From Thauera propionica (lineage in GTDB: Bacteria > Pseudomonadota > Gammaproteobacteria > Burkholderiales > Rhodocyclaceae): a stretch of 64,000 bases of DNA. A program made the translations under genes and the position numbers. The stretch is from the NCBI RefSeq assembly GCF_002245655.1, contig NZ_NOIH01000010.1, positions 120,878 to 184,877 on the forward strand, in the 5' to 3' direction. Positions within the stretch are counted from its first letter, which is position 1. The number at the start of each line of letters is the position of its first letter. This document shows positions 21,857 to 31,684 of the stretch, one piece after another. The notes below the pieces were generated by a model that saw only the letters and a program-made list of their open reading frames with translations, was not told where the DNA came from and did not search any database.

Positions 21857-23494
21857 TCAGTTGCCCTGCAGTTGCCGCAGCAGGTCGCTGGCGTCCTGGT
21901 CGGCCGCCCCACCCCCGCCCGGCAACAACTGGTCCAACCTCAGCTCTTCCTGCGGTACCGCCTTGGCACCCTTGTCGCCGTAGGAGACGATGCCCGGGAA
22001 GGCGATGATCAAGCCTACCGCTACCAGCTGAATGATCAGGAAGGGCACGGCACCCCAGTAGATCGATGCCGTCTTCACCTTCTCCGATGCGACCGAGCGC
22101 AGGAAGAACAGCGCAAAGCCGAATGGCGGGTGCAGGAAGGAAGTCTGCATGTTCACCGCCAGCAGCACGCCGAACCAGATGAGGTCGATGCCCAGCTTGT
22201 CGGCCACCGGCGCCAGCAGCGGCACGATTATGAAGGCGAGTTCGAAGTAGTCGAGGAAGAAGGCGAGGAAGAACACGAGGATGTTCACCGCGACCAAGAA
22301 ACCGGTCTGTCCCCCTGGCAGCGAGGTCATCAGGTGCTCGACCCACAGGTCGCCATCCACGCCGCGGAAGGTCAGGCCGAACACGCTCGAGCCGATGAGG
22401 ATGAAGACCACGAAGCAGGACAGCTTGGTCGTGGAATCCATCGCCTGCTTGAGCAGCGGCAGTGACAGGCGCCGGCGCGACAAGGCCATCAGCAGCGCAC
22501 CCGCCGCCCCCATGGCGCCGCCCTCGGTCGGCGTCGCGACGCCGATGAAGATCGTTCCGAGCACCAGGAAGATCAACCCGAGCGGCGGGATCAGCACGAA
22601 GGTGACGCGCTCGGCCATGCGCGACAGCAGGCCGAGGCCGAGCACGCGGTTGGCCATGGCGACGACGAAGGCGATGCCGATGCCCACCATCGAAGACACG
22701 ACGATGACCTCGTCGCGCGGCGCGTTCGCGGCATAGAACTGGTTCGCGAACAACCATGCACCCGCCACAGACAGCGCGAACAGGACGCCCAGCGAACGCA
22801 GGCCGCTCGAGCCGTCATCCTGGCGCAGCGTGCGCGCCTCGGGCGGCATCGCCGGCGCCATCGACGGACGGAAGATGGCCACGGCCGCCACGTACAGAAA
22901 GTACATGCCCGTGAGCATCAGCCCCGGCAGCAGCGCGCCCTGGTACATGTCGCCGACGCTGCGCCCGAGCTGGTCGGCCATGACAATCAGCACCAGCGAG
23001 GGCGGCACGATCTGCGCCAGCGTGCCCGAGGCCGCAATGACGCCGCTCGCCAGGCGATGATCGTAGCCATAGCGCAGCATGATCGGCAGCGAGATCAGGC
23101 CCATTGAGATCACCGAAGCGGCAACGACGCCGGTCGTCGCCGCAAGCAGCGCACCGACGAAGATCACGGCGAAAGCCAGCCCGCCGCGCACCGGGCCGAA
23201 CAGCTGCCCGATGGTGTCCAGGAGGTCCTCGGCCATGCCACTGCGCTCGAGCACCAGCCCCATGAAGGTGAAGAAAGGCACCGCCAGCAGCGTGTCGTTG
23301 GCCATGATGCCGAAAATGCGTTCGGGCAGGGCCTGGAACAGCGCGCCATGGAGCAAGCCGAGCTCGATACCGATCAGACCGAACAGGATGCCATTGGCGG
23401 CCAGCGCGAACGCCACCGGAAAGCCGAACAGCAGGAACACCACCAGCGACGCGAACATCAGCGGCGCCATGTTTGCGATCAGAAATTCCGTCAT
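21857..23494 (-). CDS. TRAP transporter large permease DctM (system 1)
   Basis: Inner-membrane permease of 545 residues with many hydrophobic segments. DctM marks include FALAANGILFGLIG, VPFFTFMGLVLERSGMAEDLL, LIVMADQLGRSVGDMYQGALLPG, GVATPTEGGAMGA and NMQTSFLHPPFGFALFFLRS. It is longer than a minimal DctM (about 430), with extra length in the central region and a hydrophilic tail after the last membrane segment. It overlaps dctQ by ATGA and is the paralogue of the gene at 26847. With DctQ and a periplasmic binding protein it performs sodium-coupled uptake of an organic acid. Confidence 0.9.
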   Translation of the reverse strand: MTEFLIANMAPLMFASLVVFLLFGFPVAFALAANGILFGLIGIELGLLHGALFQALPERIFGIMANDTLLAVPFFTFMGLVLERSGMAEDLLDTIGQLFGPVRGGLAFAVIFVGALLAATTGVVAASVISMGLISLPIMLRYGYDHRLASGVIAASGTLAQIVPPSLVLIVMADQLGRSVGDMYQGALLPGLMLTGMYFLYVAAVAIFRPSMAPAMPPEARTLRQDDGSSGLRSLGVLFALSVAGAWLFANQFYAANAPRDEVIVVSSMVGIGIAFVVAMANRVLGLGLLSRMAERVTFVLIPPLGLIFLVLGTIFIGVATPTEGGAMGAAGALLMALSRRRLSLPLLKQAMDSTTKLSCFVVFILIGSSVFGLTFRGVDGDLWVEHLMTSLPGGQTGFLVAVNILVFFLAFFLDYFELAFIIVPLLAPVADKLGIDLIWFGVLLAVNMQTSFLHPPFGFALFFLRSVASEKVKTASIYWGAVPFLIIQLVAVGLIIAFPGIVSYGDKGAKAVPQEELRLDQLLPGGGGAADQDASDLLRQLQGN

Positions 23495-24099
23495 TTCGTC
23501 GCGCCCCCTGCCGAACCCTGGCTCTGCGCCTTGATTGCTGCAACGAGTTCATTGGTCGACGCACTCGCCGCGCCCCGCTTCAGCAAAGGATTCGGACCGT
23601 GTCCGGTGACGAAGGCGATGCGCTTGATCAGCTCCGACACGGCCTGCAGCACCAGCAGGGCCAGGCCGAGCGGCAACATCAGCTTCACTGGCCAGCGGAT
23701 CAGGCCGCCGGGGTTCTGCGACATCTCGCCGGACTGTATCGACATCATGACGATCGGCCACGACAGCCAAAGGATCAGCGCGGCCATCGGCATCAGGAAG
23801 AAGAGGATGCCGAGGATGTCGATGATGTTCTGCGCCCGTGGCGACAGCCTGCTGGTCAGGATGTCGATGCGAACGTGCTCGTTGCGCAGGAAGGTGTAGC
23901 CCGCCGCCAGCATGAAGATGGCGGCAAACAGGTACCACTGGATCTCGAGCAGGGCATTCGAGCTTGTGTTAAACAGCTTGCGGACGAGCGCGTTGCCTGC
24001 ACTGATCAGGACTGCGATCAGCACCAGCCACATCACGCTACGGCCGACCCGTTCGTTGATCCAGTCGATCAACCGGGAGATTCGTAGCAACAGGGACAC
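23491..24099 (-). CDS. TRAP transporter small permease DctQ (system 1)
   Basis: Small membrane subunit of 202 residues with about four hydrophobic segments, including VMWLVLIAVLISAGNALVRK and the family block NALLEIQWYLFAAIFMLAAGYTFLRNEHVRIDI. It pairs with the large permease encoded downstream. The GTG at 24099 is the start; a GGAG ribosome-binding site lies 9 nt before it. The N-terminal MSLLLRIS aligns with MDALLRIS of the second system. Confidence 0.9.
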   Translation of the reverse strand: MSLLLRISRLIDWINERVGRSVMWLVLIAVLISAGNALVRKLFNTSSNALLEIQWYLFAAIFMLAAGYTFLRNEHVRIDILTSRLSPRAQNIIDILGILFFLMPMAALILWLSWPIVMMSIQSGEMSQNPGGLIRWPVKLMLPLGLALLVLQAVSELIKRIAFVTGHGPNPLLKRGAASASTNELVAAIKAQSQGSAGGATK

Positions 24100-24235
24100 G
24101 AGGAAACTCCAGAAGGGCGCCGTGAAAATATCCTCACTGCGCCGGCGCGCACCATCACGCGGACAGATTTCGAACTAAATATTATTTCACAGCAGGGCGG
24201 AATTCCGCTCGGCACATTTCACGATCCCGTTGAAC

Positions 24236-24904
24236 ATGACGAACATATCGAACACCGAACGGACGTGCCGTATCTGCCTCGTTCGCCATGGCGAGACCGC
24301 CTGGAACGCAGAGCGCCGCCTGCAGGGCCATATCGACATCCCGCTCAACGAGACCGGGCTGGCGCAGGCCGAGGCGACGGCGCTACGACTGCTGGGACAG
24401 GAACTGCGGTTCAATGCTCTCTACTCCAGCGACCTGCAGCGCGCCCGCCAGACCGCCGCGGCCATCGCCCGCCACCACCGGCTGGAGCTCAACCACGATG
24501 AACGCCTGCGCGAGCGCCACTACGGCTTCTTCCAGGGCCTGACTTACGACGAGGCCGAGCGACAGCATCCGGAGTTCTATCGCCGCTTCAAGTCACGGGA
24601 GATCGAATTCGCATTTCCCGACCGCGGCGAGAGCCTCGCGGAGTTCGCCGAACGGGTCCATGACGCGCTGCACGACATCGCCAACCGCCATGCCGGACAC
24701 CATGTACTGGTCGTCACGCATGGCGGGGTACTGGACATCGTCCATCGCCTTGCCACCGACGAACCTCTCGACAGCCCGCGGAACTTCCCGATCCCGAATG
24801 CGGCATTGAACTGGATCGCGCATACCGATGGCGAGTGGCAACTGCTTGCCTGGGCTGACGAAAGCCACCTTGGGGACACGCTGGACGAACTGCCCAATGC
24901 ATGA
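24236..24904 (+). CDS. Histidine phosphatase family protein (phosphoglycerate mutase-like)
   Basis: Branch 1 histidine phosphatase of 222 residues. The catalytic histidine is in LVRHGETAWNAERRLQGH, a second conserved block is YSSDLQRARQTA, the acid residue region is LRERHYGFFQGLTYDEAE, and the second histidine is in VVTHGGVLD. It is cofactor-independent of metals and could be a phosphoglycerate mutase, an alpha-ribazole phosphatase (CobC) or a general sugar phosphatase. Context does not settle this: it stands between two TRAP loci with its own start. A TTG two codons upstream is an alternative start. Confidence 0.85.
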   Translation: MTNISNTERTCRICLVRHGETAWNAERRLQGHIDIPLNETGLAQAEATALRLLGQELRFNALYSSDLQRARQTAAAIARHHRLELNHDERLRERHYGFFQGLTYDEAERQHPEFYRRFKSREIEFAFPDRGESLAEFAERVHDALHDIANRHAGHHVLVVTHGGVLDIVHRLATDEPLDSPRNFPIPNAALNWIAHTDGEWQLLAWADESHLGDTLDELPNA

Positions 24905-24954
24905 AGGCGGCATCGAAGCTGGCAATTAGGCCTGGTATTAGGGTTTTCCGTGGA

Positions 24955-24984
24955 TTACGGCCGGCGATCGAGCCTACCTATAAT
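24955..24984 (+). promoter_or_regulatory. Sigma-70 promoter of TRAP system 2
   Basis: A perfect TATAAT (24979-24984) follows a weak -35 TTACGG (24955-24960) with an 18-bp spacer. The start codon at 25033 is about 43 nt after the expected transcription start. Confidence 0.55.
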
Positions 24985-25032
24985 CGCATGCAAGCTTTCG
25001 ATCCTTCCCACCCCAAGTAACAAGGAGACAAC

Positions 25033-26115
25033 GTGGAACGTCGTAAATTTCTGCAGGGCGCCGGCGTAGCCGGTATTCTGGCCGCCGGCACCGCGCCGGC
25101 CATCGTCCACGCCCAGCAGCAGATTCGCTGGCGCCTGGCATCGAGCTTCCCGAAGTCGCTCGACACCGTATTCGGTGCGAGCGAAGCCTTCGCCAAGCAC
25201 GTTTCGGATGCCACCGGCGGCAAGTTCGTGATCTCGGTTCACCCGGCCGGTGAACTGGTTCCGGCCTTCGGCGTGGTCGACGCGGTCCAGCAGGGCACCA
25301 TCGAGTGCGCCCACACCGCGCCCTACTACTTCTTCGGGAAGGACGAGACCTTCGCCTTCGACTGCACGATTCCCTTCGGCATGACGTCGCGCGCGATGAC
25401 CGCGTGGATGTACGAAGGCAACGGCATGAAGCTGATGCGCGAGTTCTACGCTCAGTACAACATCGTCAACTTCCCCTGCGGCAACACCGGCGCGCAGATG
25501 GGCGGCTGGTATCGCAAGGAGATCAAGTCGGTCAAGGACGTCGAAGGTCTCAAGTTCCGCGTCGGCGGCTTCGGCGGCCGCGTGCTGGCCAAGCTCGGCG
25601 CTGTGCCGCAGAACATTCCCGCGGGCGAGATCTACCAGTCGCTGGAGAAGGGCACCATCGACGCCGCCGAATGGATCGGTCCTTACGACGACCTCAAGCT
25701 GGGCCTGCACAAGGTCGCCAAGAACTACTACTACCCGGCGTGGTGGGAAGGCAGCACGCAGTTCTCGGTGTACATCAACGACAAGCAGTGGAACAGCCTG
25801 TCGGCCGAGTACAAGGCCATCGTCGAGCAAGCCGCCGCAGCCGCACACGTGGGCTGCCAGGCCCGTTACGACGCCCGGAACCCGACCGCACTGAAGCAAC
25901 TGGTCGCCGAAGGTGCCAAGCTGTCGCGCTTCCCGAAGGACTTCATGGATGCCGCGTTCAAGGCCTCCCGTGAAGTCTATGCCGAACTGAACGACAAGAA
26001 CCCGAACTGGAAGAAGGTCTACCCCGACTACAGCCGCTTCCTGGCTGACCAGGTCCAGTGGGAGTCGGTTGCCGAAGGCAACTACGCCCAGTATCTGGCC
26101 GCCCAGAAGCTGTAA
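25033..26115 (+). CDS. TRAP transporter binding protein DctP, TakP-like (system 2)
   Basis: Periplasmic binding protein of 360 residues, GTG start with AAGGAG ahead of it. The N-terminus MERRKFLQGAGVAGILAAG is a twin-arginine signal. Core motifs SFPKSLDTVFGASEAFAKHV, HPAGELVPAFGVVDAVQQG, CGNTGAQMGGWYRKE and SLEKGTIDAAEWIGPYDD mirror the system 1 protein, so both belong to the TakP-like branch. This locus has the standard order binding protein, DctQ, DctM on one strand. Substrate preferences of the two systems may differ; they cannot be told from sequence. Confidence 0.92.
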   Translation: MERRKFLQGAGVAGILAAGTAPAIVHAQQQIRWRLASSFPKSLDTVFGASEAFAKHVSDATGGKFVISVHPAGELVPAFGVVDAVQQGTIECAHTAPYYFFGKDETFAFDCTIPFGMTSRAMTAWMYEGNGMKLMREFYAQYNIVNFPCGNTGAQMGGWYRKEIKSVKDVEGLKFRVGGFGGRVLAKLGAVPQNIPAGEIYQSLEKGTIDAAEWIGPYDDLKLGLHKVAKNYYYPAWWEGSTQFSVYINDKQWNSLSAEYKAIVEQAAAAAHVGCQARYDARNPTALKQLVAEGAKLSRFPKDFMDAAFKASREVYAELNDKNPNWKKVYPDYSRFLADQVQWESVAEGNYAQYLAAQKL

Positions 26116-26126
26116 TCCGCCCTGCC

Positions 26127-26152
26127 GCCGAGGACGCTCAGTCGTCCTCGGC
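26127..26152 (+). promoter_or_regulatory. 10-bp stem-loop after TRAP binding-protein gene 2
   Basis: GCCGAGGACG (26127-26136) and CGTCCTCGGC (26143-26152) form a perfect stem with a 6-base loop, 11 nt after the stop codon. The following bases are only partly T-rich (GTTGTCGTTT). It probably stabilises the binding-protein message or slows polymerase. Confidence 0.6.
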
Positions 26153-26198
26153 GTTGTCGTTTCTGCACCACTCGTTTCTGCAACACCCGCATTTTTCC

Positions 26199-26232
26199 GC
26201 CGAGCGCGCCACCCGCCCAGCTCGGCATTTTT
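26199..26232 (+). terminator. Attenuator-like terminator before dctQ
   Basis: GCCGAGC (26199-26205) pairs with GCTCGGC (26220-26226) and is followed by ATTTTT. It stands inside the operon, 27 nt before the dctQ start, so partial read-through would yield more binding protein than permease. Its place also argues against the in-frame GTG at 26233 as the dctQ start. Confidence 0.6.
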
Positions 26233-26259
26233 GTGCTCAAAAGGTTCCAGGCCACCCCA

Positions 26260-26850
26260 ATGGACGCCCTTCTTCGCATTTCCGGTGTCATCGATGCCGT
26301 AAGCCGGTTCTTCGGCAAGTTCATCATCTGGCTAGTCTTGGCAGCGACGCTGATCAGCGCAGCCAACGCCATCGCCCGAAAGGCCTTCAACATCGGCTCG
26401 AACGCCTTCCTCGAGATCCAGTGGTACCTGTTCGGTGCCGTCTTCCTGCTCGGCGCCGGCTATGCGTTCCTGCAGAACGCGCACGTCCGCATCGATGTGA
26501 TCGCGGGCAAGCTGTCGATGCGCACCCGCATGTACATCGATATCGCCGGCATCCTGATCTTCCTGCTGCCGATGTGCTGGTTCATGATCCAGTTCGCCTG
26601 GCCCGTCGTGCAGGGCGCCTACGAATCGGGCGAAGTCTCGTCCAACGCCGGCGGCCTGATCCGCTGGCCTGTCTACGCCCTGGTGCCGGTCGGCTTTGCG
26701 CTGCTCGGGCTGCAAGCCATCTCCGAACTCATCAAGCGCTTCGCTTTCCTGCAGGGCAAGGCGCCGAACCCGCTGCTGCACGGCGCGCACGGCGGGCACG
26801 ACGAAGCCCACGCCCACAATGACGAGGCCAAGGGCGAGGTGCAGAAATGA
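26260..26850 (+). CDS. TRAP transporter small permease DctQ (system 2)
   Basis: Four-segment membrane protein of 196 residues. The motif NAFLEIQWYLFGAVFLLGAGYAFLQNAHVRIDVI is the DctQ core. I start at the ATG at 26260 because MDALLRISGVID aligns with the system 1 start and because the GTG nine codons earlier abuts a terminator hairpin. The C-terminus ends in a histidine-rich charged tail (HGAHGGHDEAHAHNDEAK), possibly exposed to the cytoplasm. It overlaps dctM by ATGA. Confidence 0.9.
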   Translation: MDALLRISGVIDAVSRFFGKFIIWLVLAATLISAANAIARKAFNIGSNAFLEIQWYLFGAVFLLGAGYAFLQNAHVRIDVIAGKLSMRTRMYIDIAGILIFLLPMCWFMIQFAWPVVQGAYESGEVSSNAGGLIRWPVYALVPVGFALLGLQAISELIKRFAFLQGKAPNPLLHGAHGGHDEAHAHNDEAKGEVQK

Positions 26851-28661
26851 TCGAACTCTTCGCTGCCCACGTTCCCGAACTGATGTTCGGGTCGCTCATC
26901 CTGTTCCTGCTCACCGGCTTCCCTGTCGCCTTCTCGCTCGCCGCCTGCGGCCTGATGTTCGGCTTCCTCGGCATGGAGCTCGGCCTCCTGCCGCCGAGCC
27001 TGTTCCAGGCGCTGCCGCTGCGCGTCTTCGGCATCATCCAGAACGACACCCTGCTGGCGATTCCCTTCTTCACCCTGATGGGCCTGATCCTCGAACGCAG
27101 CGGCATGGCCGAGGACCTGCTCGATACGGTCGGTCAGGTGTTCGGCCCCATCCGTGGCGGACTTGCGCTGGCAGTGATCTTCGTCGGCGCGCTGCTCGCG
27201 GCGACCACCGGCGTCGTTGCCGCATCGGTGATCTCGATGGGCCTGATCTCGCTGCCGATCATGCTGCGCTATGGCTACAGCCCTGCGATCGCCAGCGGCG
27301 CAATCACGGCGTCGGGAACCTTGGCACAGATCATTCCGCCCTCACTGGTGCTGATCGTCATGGCCGACCAGCTCGGGCGCAGCGTCGGTGACCTGTACAA
27401 GGGCGCCTTCATCCCGGCCTTCGTGCTCGTCGGACTCTACGCCCTGTTCATCATCGGCCTCGCCATTTTCAAGCCGACGATGGTGCCCGCGCTGCCGCCC
27501 GAGGCACGCGCCTACCGACAGCCCGACGGAAGCTCCGGGATCCGCTCGCTGGTGGTGTTCGGCCTGCTTGTATCCGCCGTATCCATGGCATTCGGCCTAA
27601 GCTACGGCGACATCCTCAGTGCGATCAAGGGCGAGGACGTCACCCCCGCGCTGGACGAAACCATCGTCATCGCACTGACGGGCGGCACCCTGCTTGCGCT
27701 GGTGGGCGCGCTGATCAACAAGGCCCTCGGTCTCGGCCTGCTGTCGCGCATCACCGAGCGCGTGACCTTCGTGCTGATCCCGCCGCTGGCGCTGATCTTC
27801 CTGGTGCTCGGTACGATCTTCCTCGGCATCGCGACGCCGACCGAAGGCGGCGCGATGGGCGCGGTCGGCGGCATGATCATGGCGTGGGCGCGCGGCAAGC
27901 TCGACATGGGGCTGCTCAAGCACGCGCTGGAGTCGACGGCCCGCCTGTCCTGCTTCGTGCTGTTCATCCTGATCGGCTCGACCATCTTCAGCTTCACCTT
28001 CACCGCGGTCGATGGCCAGATCTGGGTCGAGCACCTGTTCGACAAGCTGCCGGGCGGCGAGATCGGCTTCCTCGTCTTCGTCAACACGGTCATCTTCATC
28101 CTCGGCTTCTTCATCGACTTCTTCGAGATCGCATTCATCTTGGTGCCGCTGCTGGCGCCGGTGGCCGACAAGATGGGGATCGACCTGGTGTGGTTCGGCG
28201 TGCTGCTGGCAATGAACCTGCAGACCTCGTTCCTTACGCCGCCGTTCGGCTTTGCGCTGTTCTACCTGCGCAGCGTGGCACCGGCCAAGGATTACCTTGA
28301 CCGGATCACGAACAAGCGCATCGCCGGCGTGAAGACGATGGACATCTATCGCGGCGCCATCCCCTTCGTGATCATCCAGATCGCAATGGTCGCAGCACTG
28401 ATCGCCTTCCCGGGCCTGGTCACCTTCGGCCTGGACAAGAAGATCGAAGTCGATCTCGACACCATCGAGATCAATGTCCAGAGCGGCAGCGAAGGCGGTG
28501 GTGGCTGGGGTCAGCAAAGCGACACCTGGGGCGGTGGCGGCGCAGCACCGGCCGACGACGGCGGTGCGGCCAGCGAACCCGCACCCGCCGACGGGCAAGC
28601 GCCCACCGACAGCGGCACTCAATCCGGCGAAGGGTTCGGCACCAACCAGCGCGGCTGGTAA
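26847..28661 (+). CDS. TRAP transporter large permease DctM with glycine-rich tail (system 2)
   Basis: Membrane permease of 604 residues, the longest DctM in the window. Family blocks IPFFTLMGLILERSGMAEDLL, LIVMADQLGRSVGDLYKGAF, GIATPTEGGAMGA and NLQTSFLTPPFGFALFYLRS are intact. After the last membrane segment there is a tail of about 70 residues, low in complexity and rich in Gly, Ala, Ser and Asp (SGSEGGGGWGQQSDTWGGGG, then proline/alanine-rich sequence). The paralogue at 21857 has a much shorter tail. The tail is likely disordered; its function is unknown. It ends the operon before a strong terminator. Confidence 0.9.
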   Translation: MIELFAAHVPELMFGSLILFLLTGFPVAFSLAACGLMFGFLGMELGLLPPSLFQALPLRVFGIIQNDTLLAIPFFTLMGLILERSGMAEDLLDTVGQVFGPIRGGLALAVIFVGALLAATTGVVAASVISMGLISLPIMLRYGYSPAIASGAITASGTLAQIIPPSLVLIVMADQLGRSVGDLYKGAFIPAFVLVGLYALFIIGLAIFKPTMVPALPPEARAYRQPDGSSGIRSLVVFGLLVSAVSMAFGLSYGDILSAIKGEDVTPALDETIVIALTGGTLLALVGALINKALGLGLLSRITERVTFVLIPPLALIFLVLGTIFLGIATPTEGGAMGAVGGMIMAWARGKLDMGLLKHALESTARLSCFVLFILIGSTIFSFTFTAVDGQIWVEHLFDKLPGGEIGFLVFVNTVIFILGFFIDFFEIAFILVPLLAPVADKMGIDLVWFGVLLAMNLQTSFLTPPFGFALFYLRSVAPAKDYLDRITNKRIAGVKTMDIYRGAIPFVIIQIAMVAALIAFPGLVTFGLDKKIEVDLDTIEINVQSGSEGGGGWGQQSDTWGGGGAAPADDGGAASEPAPADGQAPTDSGTQSGEGFGTNQRGW

Positions 28662-28678
28662 GCCTCCTCCGCCCTTCT

Positions 28679-28711
28679 GCAGCGCGCGCCCCTTGGCGCG
28701 CGCTGCTTTTT
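28679..28711 (+). terminator. Intrinsic terminator of TRAP system 2
   Basis: Perfect 12-bp GC-rich stem (28679-28690 with 28695-28706), CCTT loop, five T. It separates the TRAP operon from glyA. Confidence 0.92.
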
Positions 28712-28725
28712 CGTGCACCGCCGCG

Positions 28726-28734
28726 TGCTAGAAT
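28726..28734 (+). promoter_or_regulatory. Extended -10 promoter of glyA
   Basis: TGCTAGAAT, an extended -10 element, lies about 50 nt before the glyA ATG. No good -35 is seen; the expected place falls in the T-run of the preceding terminator. Confidence 0.45.
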
Positions 28735-28785
28735 CCGGCGCTCGAATCAATCGATTCCCCCTTTCCCATTTCAGACGGGCAAGCC

Positions 28786-30036
<1,251 letters not shown>

Positions 30037-30096
30037 GCCGCCTGGCGGGGTGCGCATCGAGACGACGCCCGCCCCGCCCGCCAGCGCCTTCCGGCC

Positions 30097-30609
30097 ATGA
30101 AATGCCCCTTCTGCGGTGACCCCAATACCCAGGTCACCGACACGCGCGAGAACGAGGACGGCGACGTCGTCCGCCGCCGCCGTCGCTGCGTGAAGTGCGA
30201 CAAGCGCTTCACCACCTACGAGCGCATCGATCTCAAGATGCCGCACATCGTCAAGCGCAACGGCAACCGCACCGAGTTCGACCACGCCAAACTCGCCGGC
30301 AGCATGAAGCTGGCGCTACGCAAGCGCCCCGTCACGATCGAGGACATCGACGCAGCGGTCGACCGCATCGAGGCCCGCCTGCTGGCAATGGGCGAGCAGG
30401 AAGTCCCGAGCGAAAAAATCGGCGAACTGGTGATGAAGGAGCTCAAGAAGCTCGACAAGGTCGCCTACATCCGTTTCGCATCGGTCTATCGCAACTTTGC
30501 CGACGTGGACGAGTTCTCCGAGGTCATCCGCGAGGTGCAGGCCCGTCCGCGCCGCGGCAAGGCTGGCAAGGCCGGTCCGGATCCCGAACATGACCTTTTC
30601 GGCAGCTGA
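30097..30609 (+). CDS. nrdR: Transcriptional repressor NrdR
   Basis: Repressor of ribonucleotide reductase genes, 170 residues. A zinc ribbon (MKCPFCGD with C3 and C6, then CVKCDKRF with C31 and C34) binds DNA, and the ATP-cone domain (about 49-139) senses ATP and dATP. The tail is basic. Sits 60 nt after glyA; its end overlaps the start of ribD by 20 nt, so the two are translated together. Confidence 0.97.
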   Translation: MKCPFCGDPNTQVTDTRENEDGDVVRRRRRCVKCDKRFTTYERIDLKMPHIVKRNGNRTEFDHAKLAGSMKLALRKRPVTIEDIDAAVDRIEARLLAMGEQEVPSEKIGELVMKELKKLDKVAYIRFASVYRNFADVDEFSEVIREVQARPRRGKAGKAGPDPEHDLFGS

Positions 30610-31684
30610 CCATGCTGCCATGGCGCGCGCGCTGCAGCTCGCCGCCCTGGGTCTGAACACCACCTCGCCGAATCCGCGCGTGGGCTGCGTGCTCGTGCGC
30701 GACGGCATCACGGTCGGCGAAGGCTGGCATCGGCGCGCAGGCGAGGCTCACGCCGAGATCCATGCCTTGCGCCAAGCCGGCGCGGCCGCACAGGGCGCCA
30801 CCGCCTACGTCACGCTCGAACCCTGCTCGCACTTCGGTCGCACCCCGCCGTGCGCCGACGCGCTGATCGACGCCGGCGTGGCCCGCGTCGTCGCGGCCAT
30901 GGAAGACCCCAATCCGCTCGTGGCTGGGCGTGGCATGGCACGCCTGCGCGCAGCCGGCATCGTCACGGAGCATGGCCTGCTGGAGAATGACGCGCGCGAA
31001 ATGAACATTGGCTTCGTGGCGCGCATGACGCGCGGCCGGCCGTGGCTGCGCCTGAAAGCAGCCGCCAGCCTCGATGGGAAGACCGCGCTGCAGAACGGCG
31101 TCAGCCAGTGGATCACCGGCCCCGAGGCCCGACGCGACGGCCACGCCTGGCGCGCCCGCGCCTGCGCGGTGCTGACCGGGATCGGTACGGTCAAGGAAGA
31201 CGACCCCCAGCTCACGGTGCGCGACGTGCCCTGCGAGCGCCAGCCGCTGCGCATCCTGATCGACGCCCGGCTCGATGTGTCGCCCACCGCCCGCATCCTG
31301 CAGGGCGAACCGATCCTGATTGCCACCGCGAGCGAGGATTCGGCCCGCCATGCCGGGCTGTCGGCCGCCGGCCACCGCCTGATCGTGCTGCCGAACCCGG
31401 CGGGCAAGGTCGACCTGCCGCGGCTGATGAACGAACTGGGTGCCCTCGGACTCAACGAGATCCACGCCGAGGCGGGCTTCAAGCTCAACGGCTCGCTGCT
31501 GCGCGAAGGCTGTGTGGACGAGCTGCTCCTCTACATGGCGCCGATGCTGGTTGGCGACGCTGCCCACGGACTATTCAACCTGGCCGCGCTGACCAAGCTG
31601 GAAGATGCAACCCGGCTGGAATTGCGCGACGTTCGCCAGGTCGGACGCGACATTCGCGTCGTCGCCCGCCTGCCGCGCGCCTAA
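30590..31684 (+). CDS. ribD: Bifunctional riboflavin enzyme RibD (deaminase/reductase)
   Basis: Carries out two consecutive early steps of riboflavin synthesis from GTP. The N-terminal zinc deaminase domain has [11 protein letters not shown] and [17 protein letters not shown]. The C-terminal NADPH-dependent reductase domain contains [27 protein letters not shown] and [16 protein letters not shown]. At 364 residues it is full length. The ATG at 30590 lies inside nrdR; its frame is also open further upstream, but that part is shadow. It overlaps the moeB end by 4 nt on the opposite strand. Confidence 0.96.
   Translation: MTFSAADHAAMARALQLAALGLNTTSPNPRVGCVLVRDGITVGEGWHRRAGEAHAEIHALRQAGAAAQGATAYVTLEPCSHFGRTPPCADALIDAGVARVVAAMEDPNPLVAGRGMARLRAAGIVTEHGLLENDAREMNIGFVARMTRGRPWLRLKAAASLDGKTALQNGVSQWITGPEARRDGHAWRARACAVLTGIGTVKEDDPQLTVRDVPCERQPLRILIDARLDVSPTARILQGEPILIATASEDSARHAGLSAAGHRLIVLPNPAGKVDLPRLMNELGALGLNEIHAEAGFKLNGSLLREGCVDELLLYMAPMLVGDAAHGLFNLAALTKLEDATRLELRDVRQVGRDIRVVARLPRA

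Noticed and set aside
26233..26259. Upstream GTG start for dctQ of system 2
   Set aside because: It directly follows the T-run of a terminator-like hairpin, has no ribosome-binding site, and the paralogue supports the ATG at 26260.
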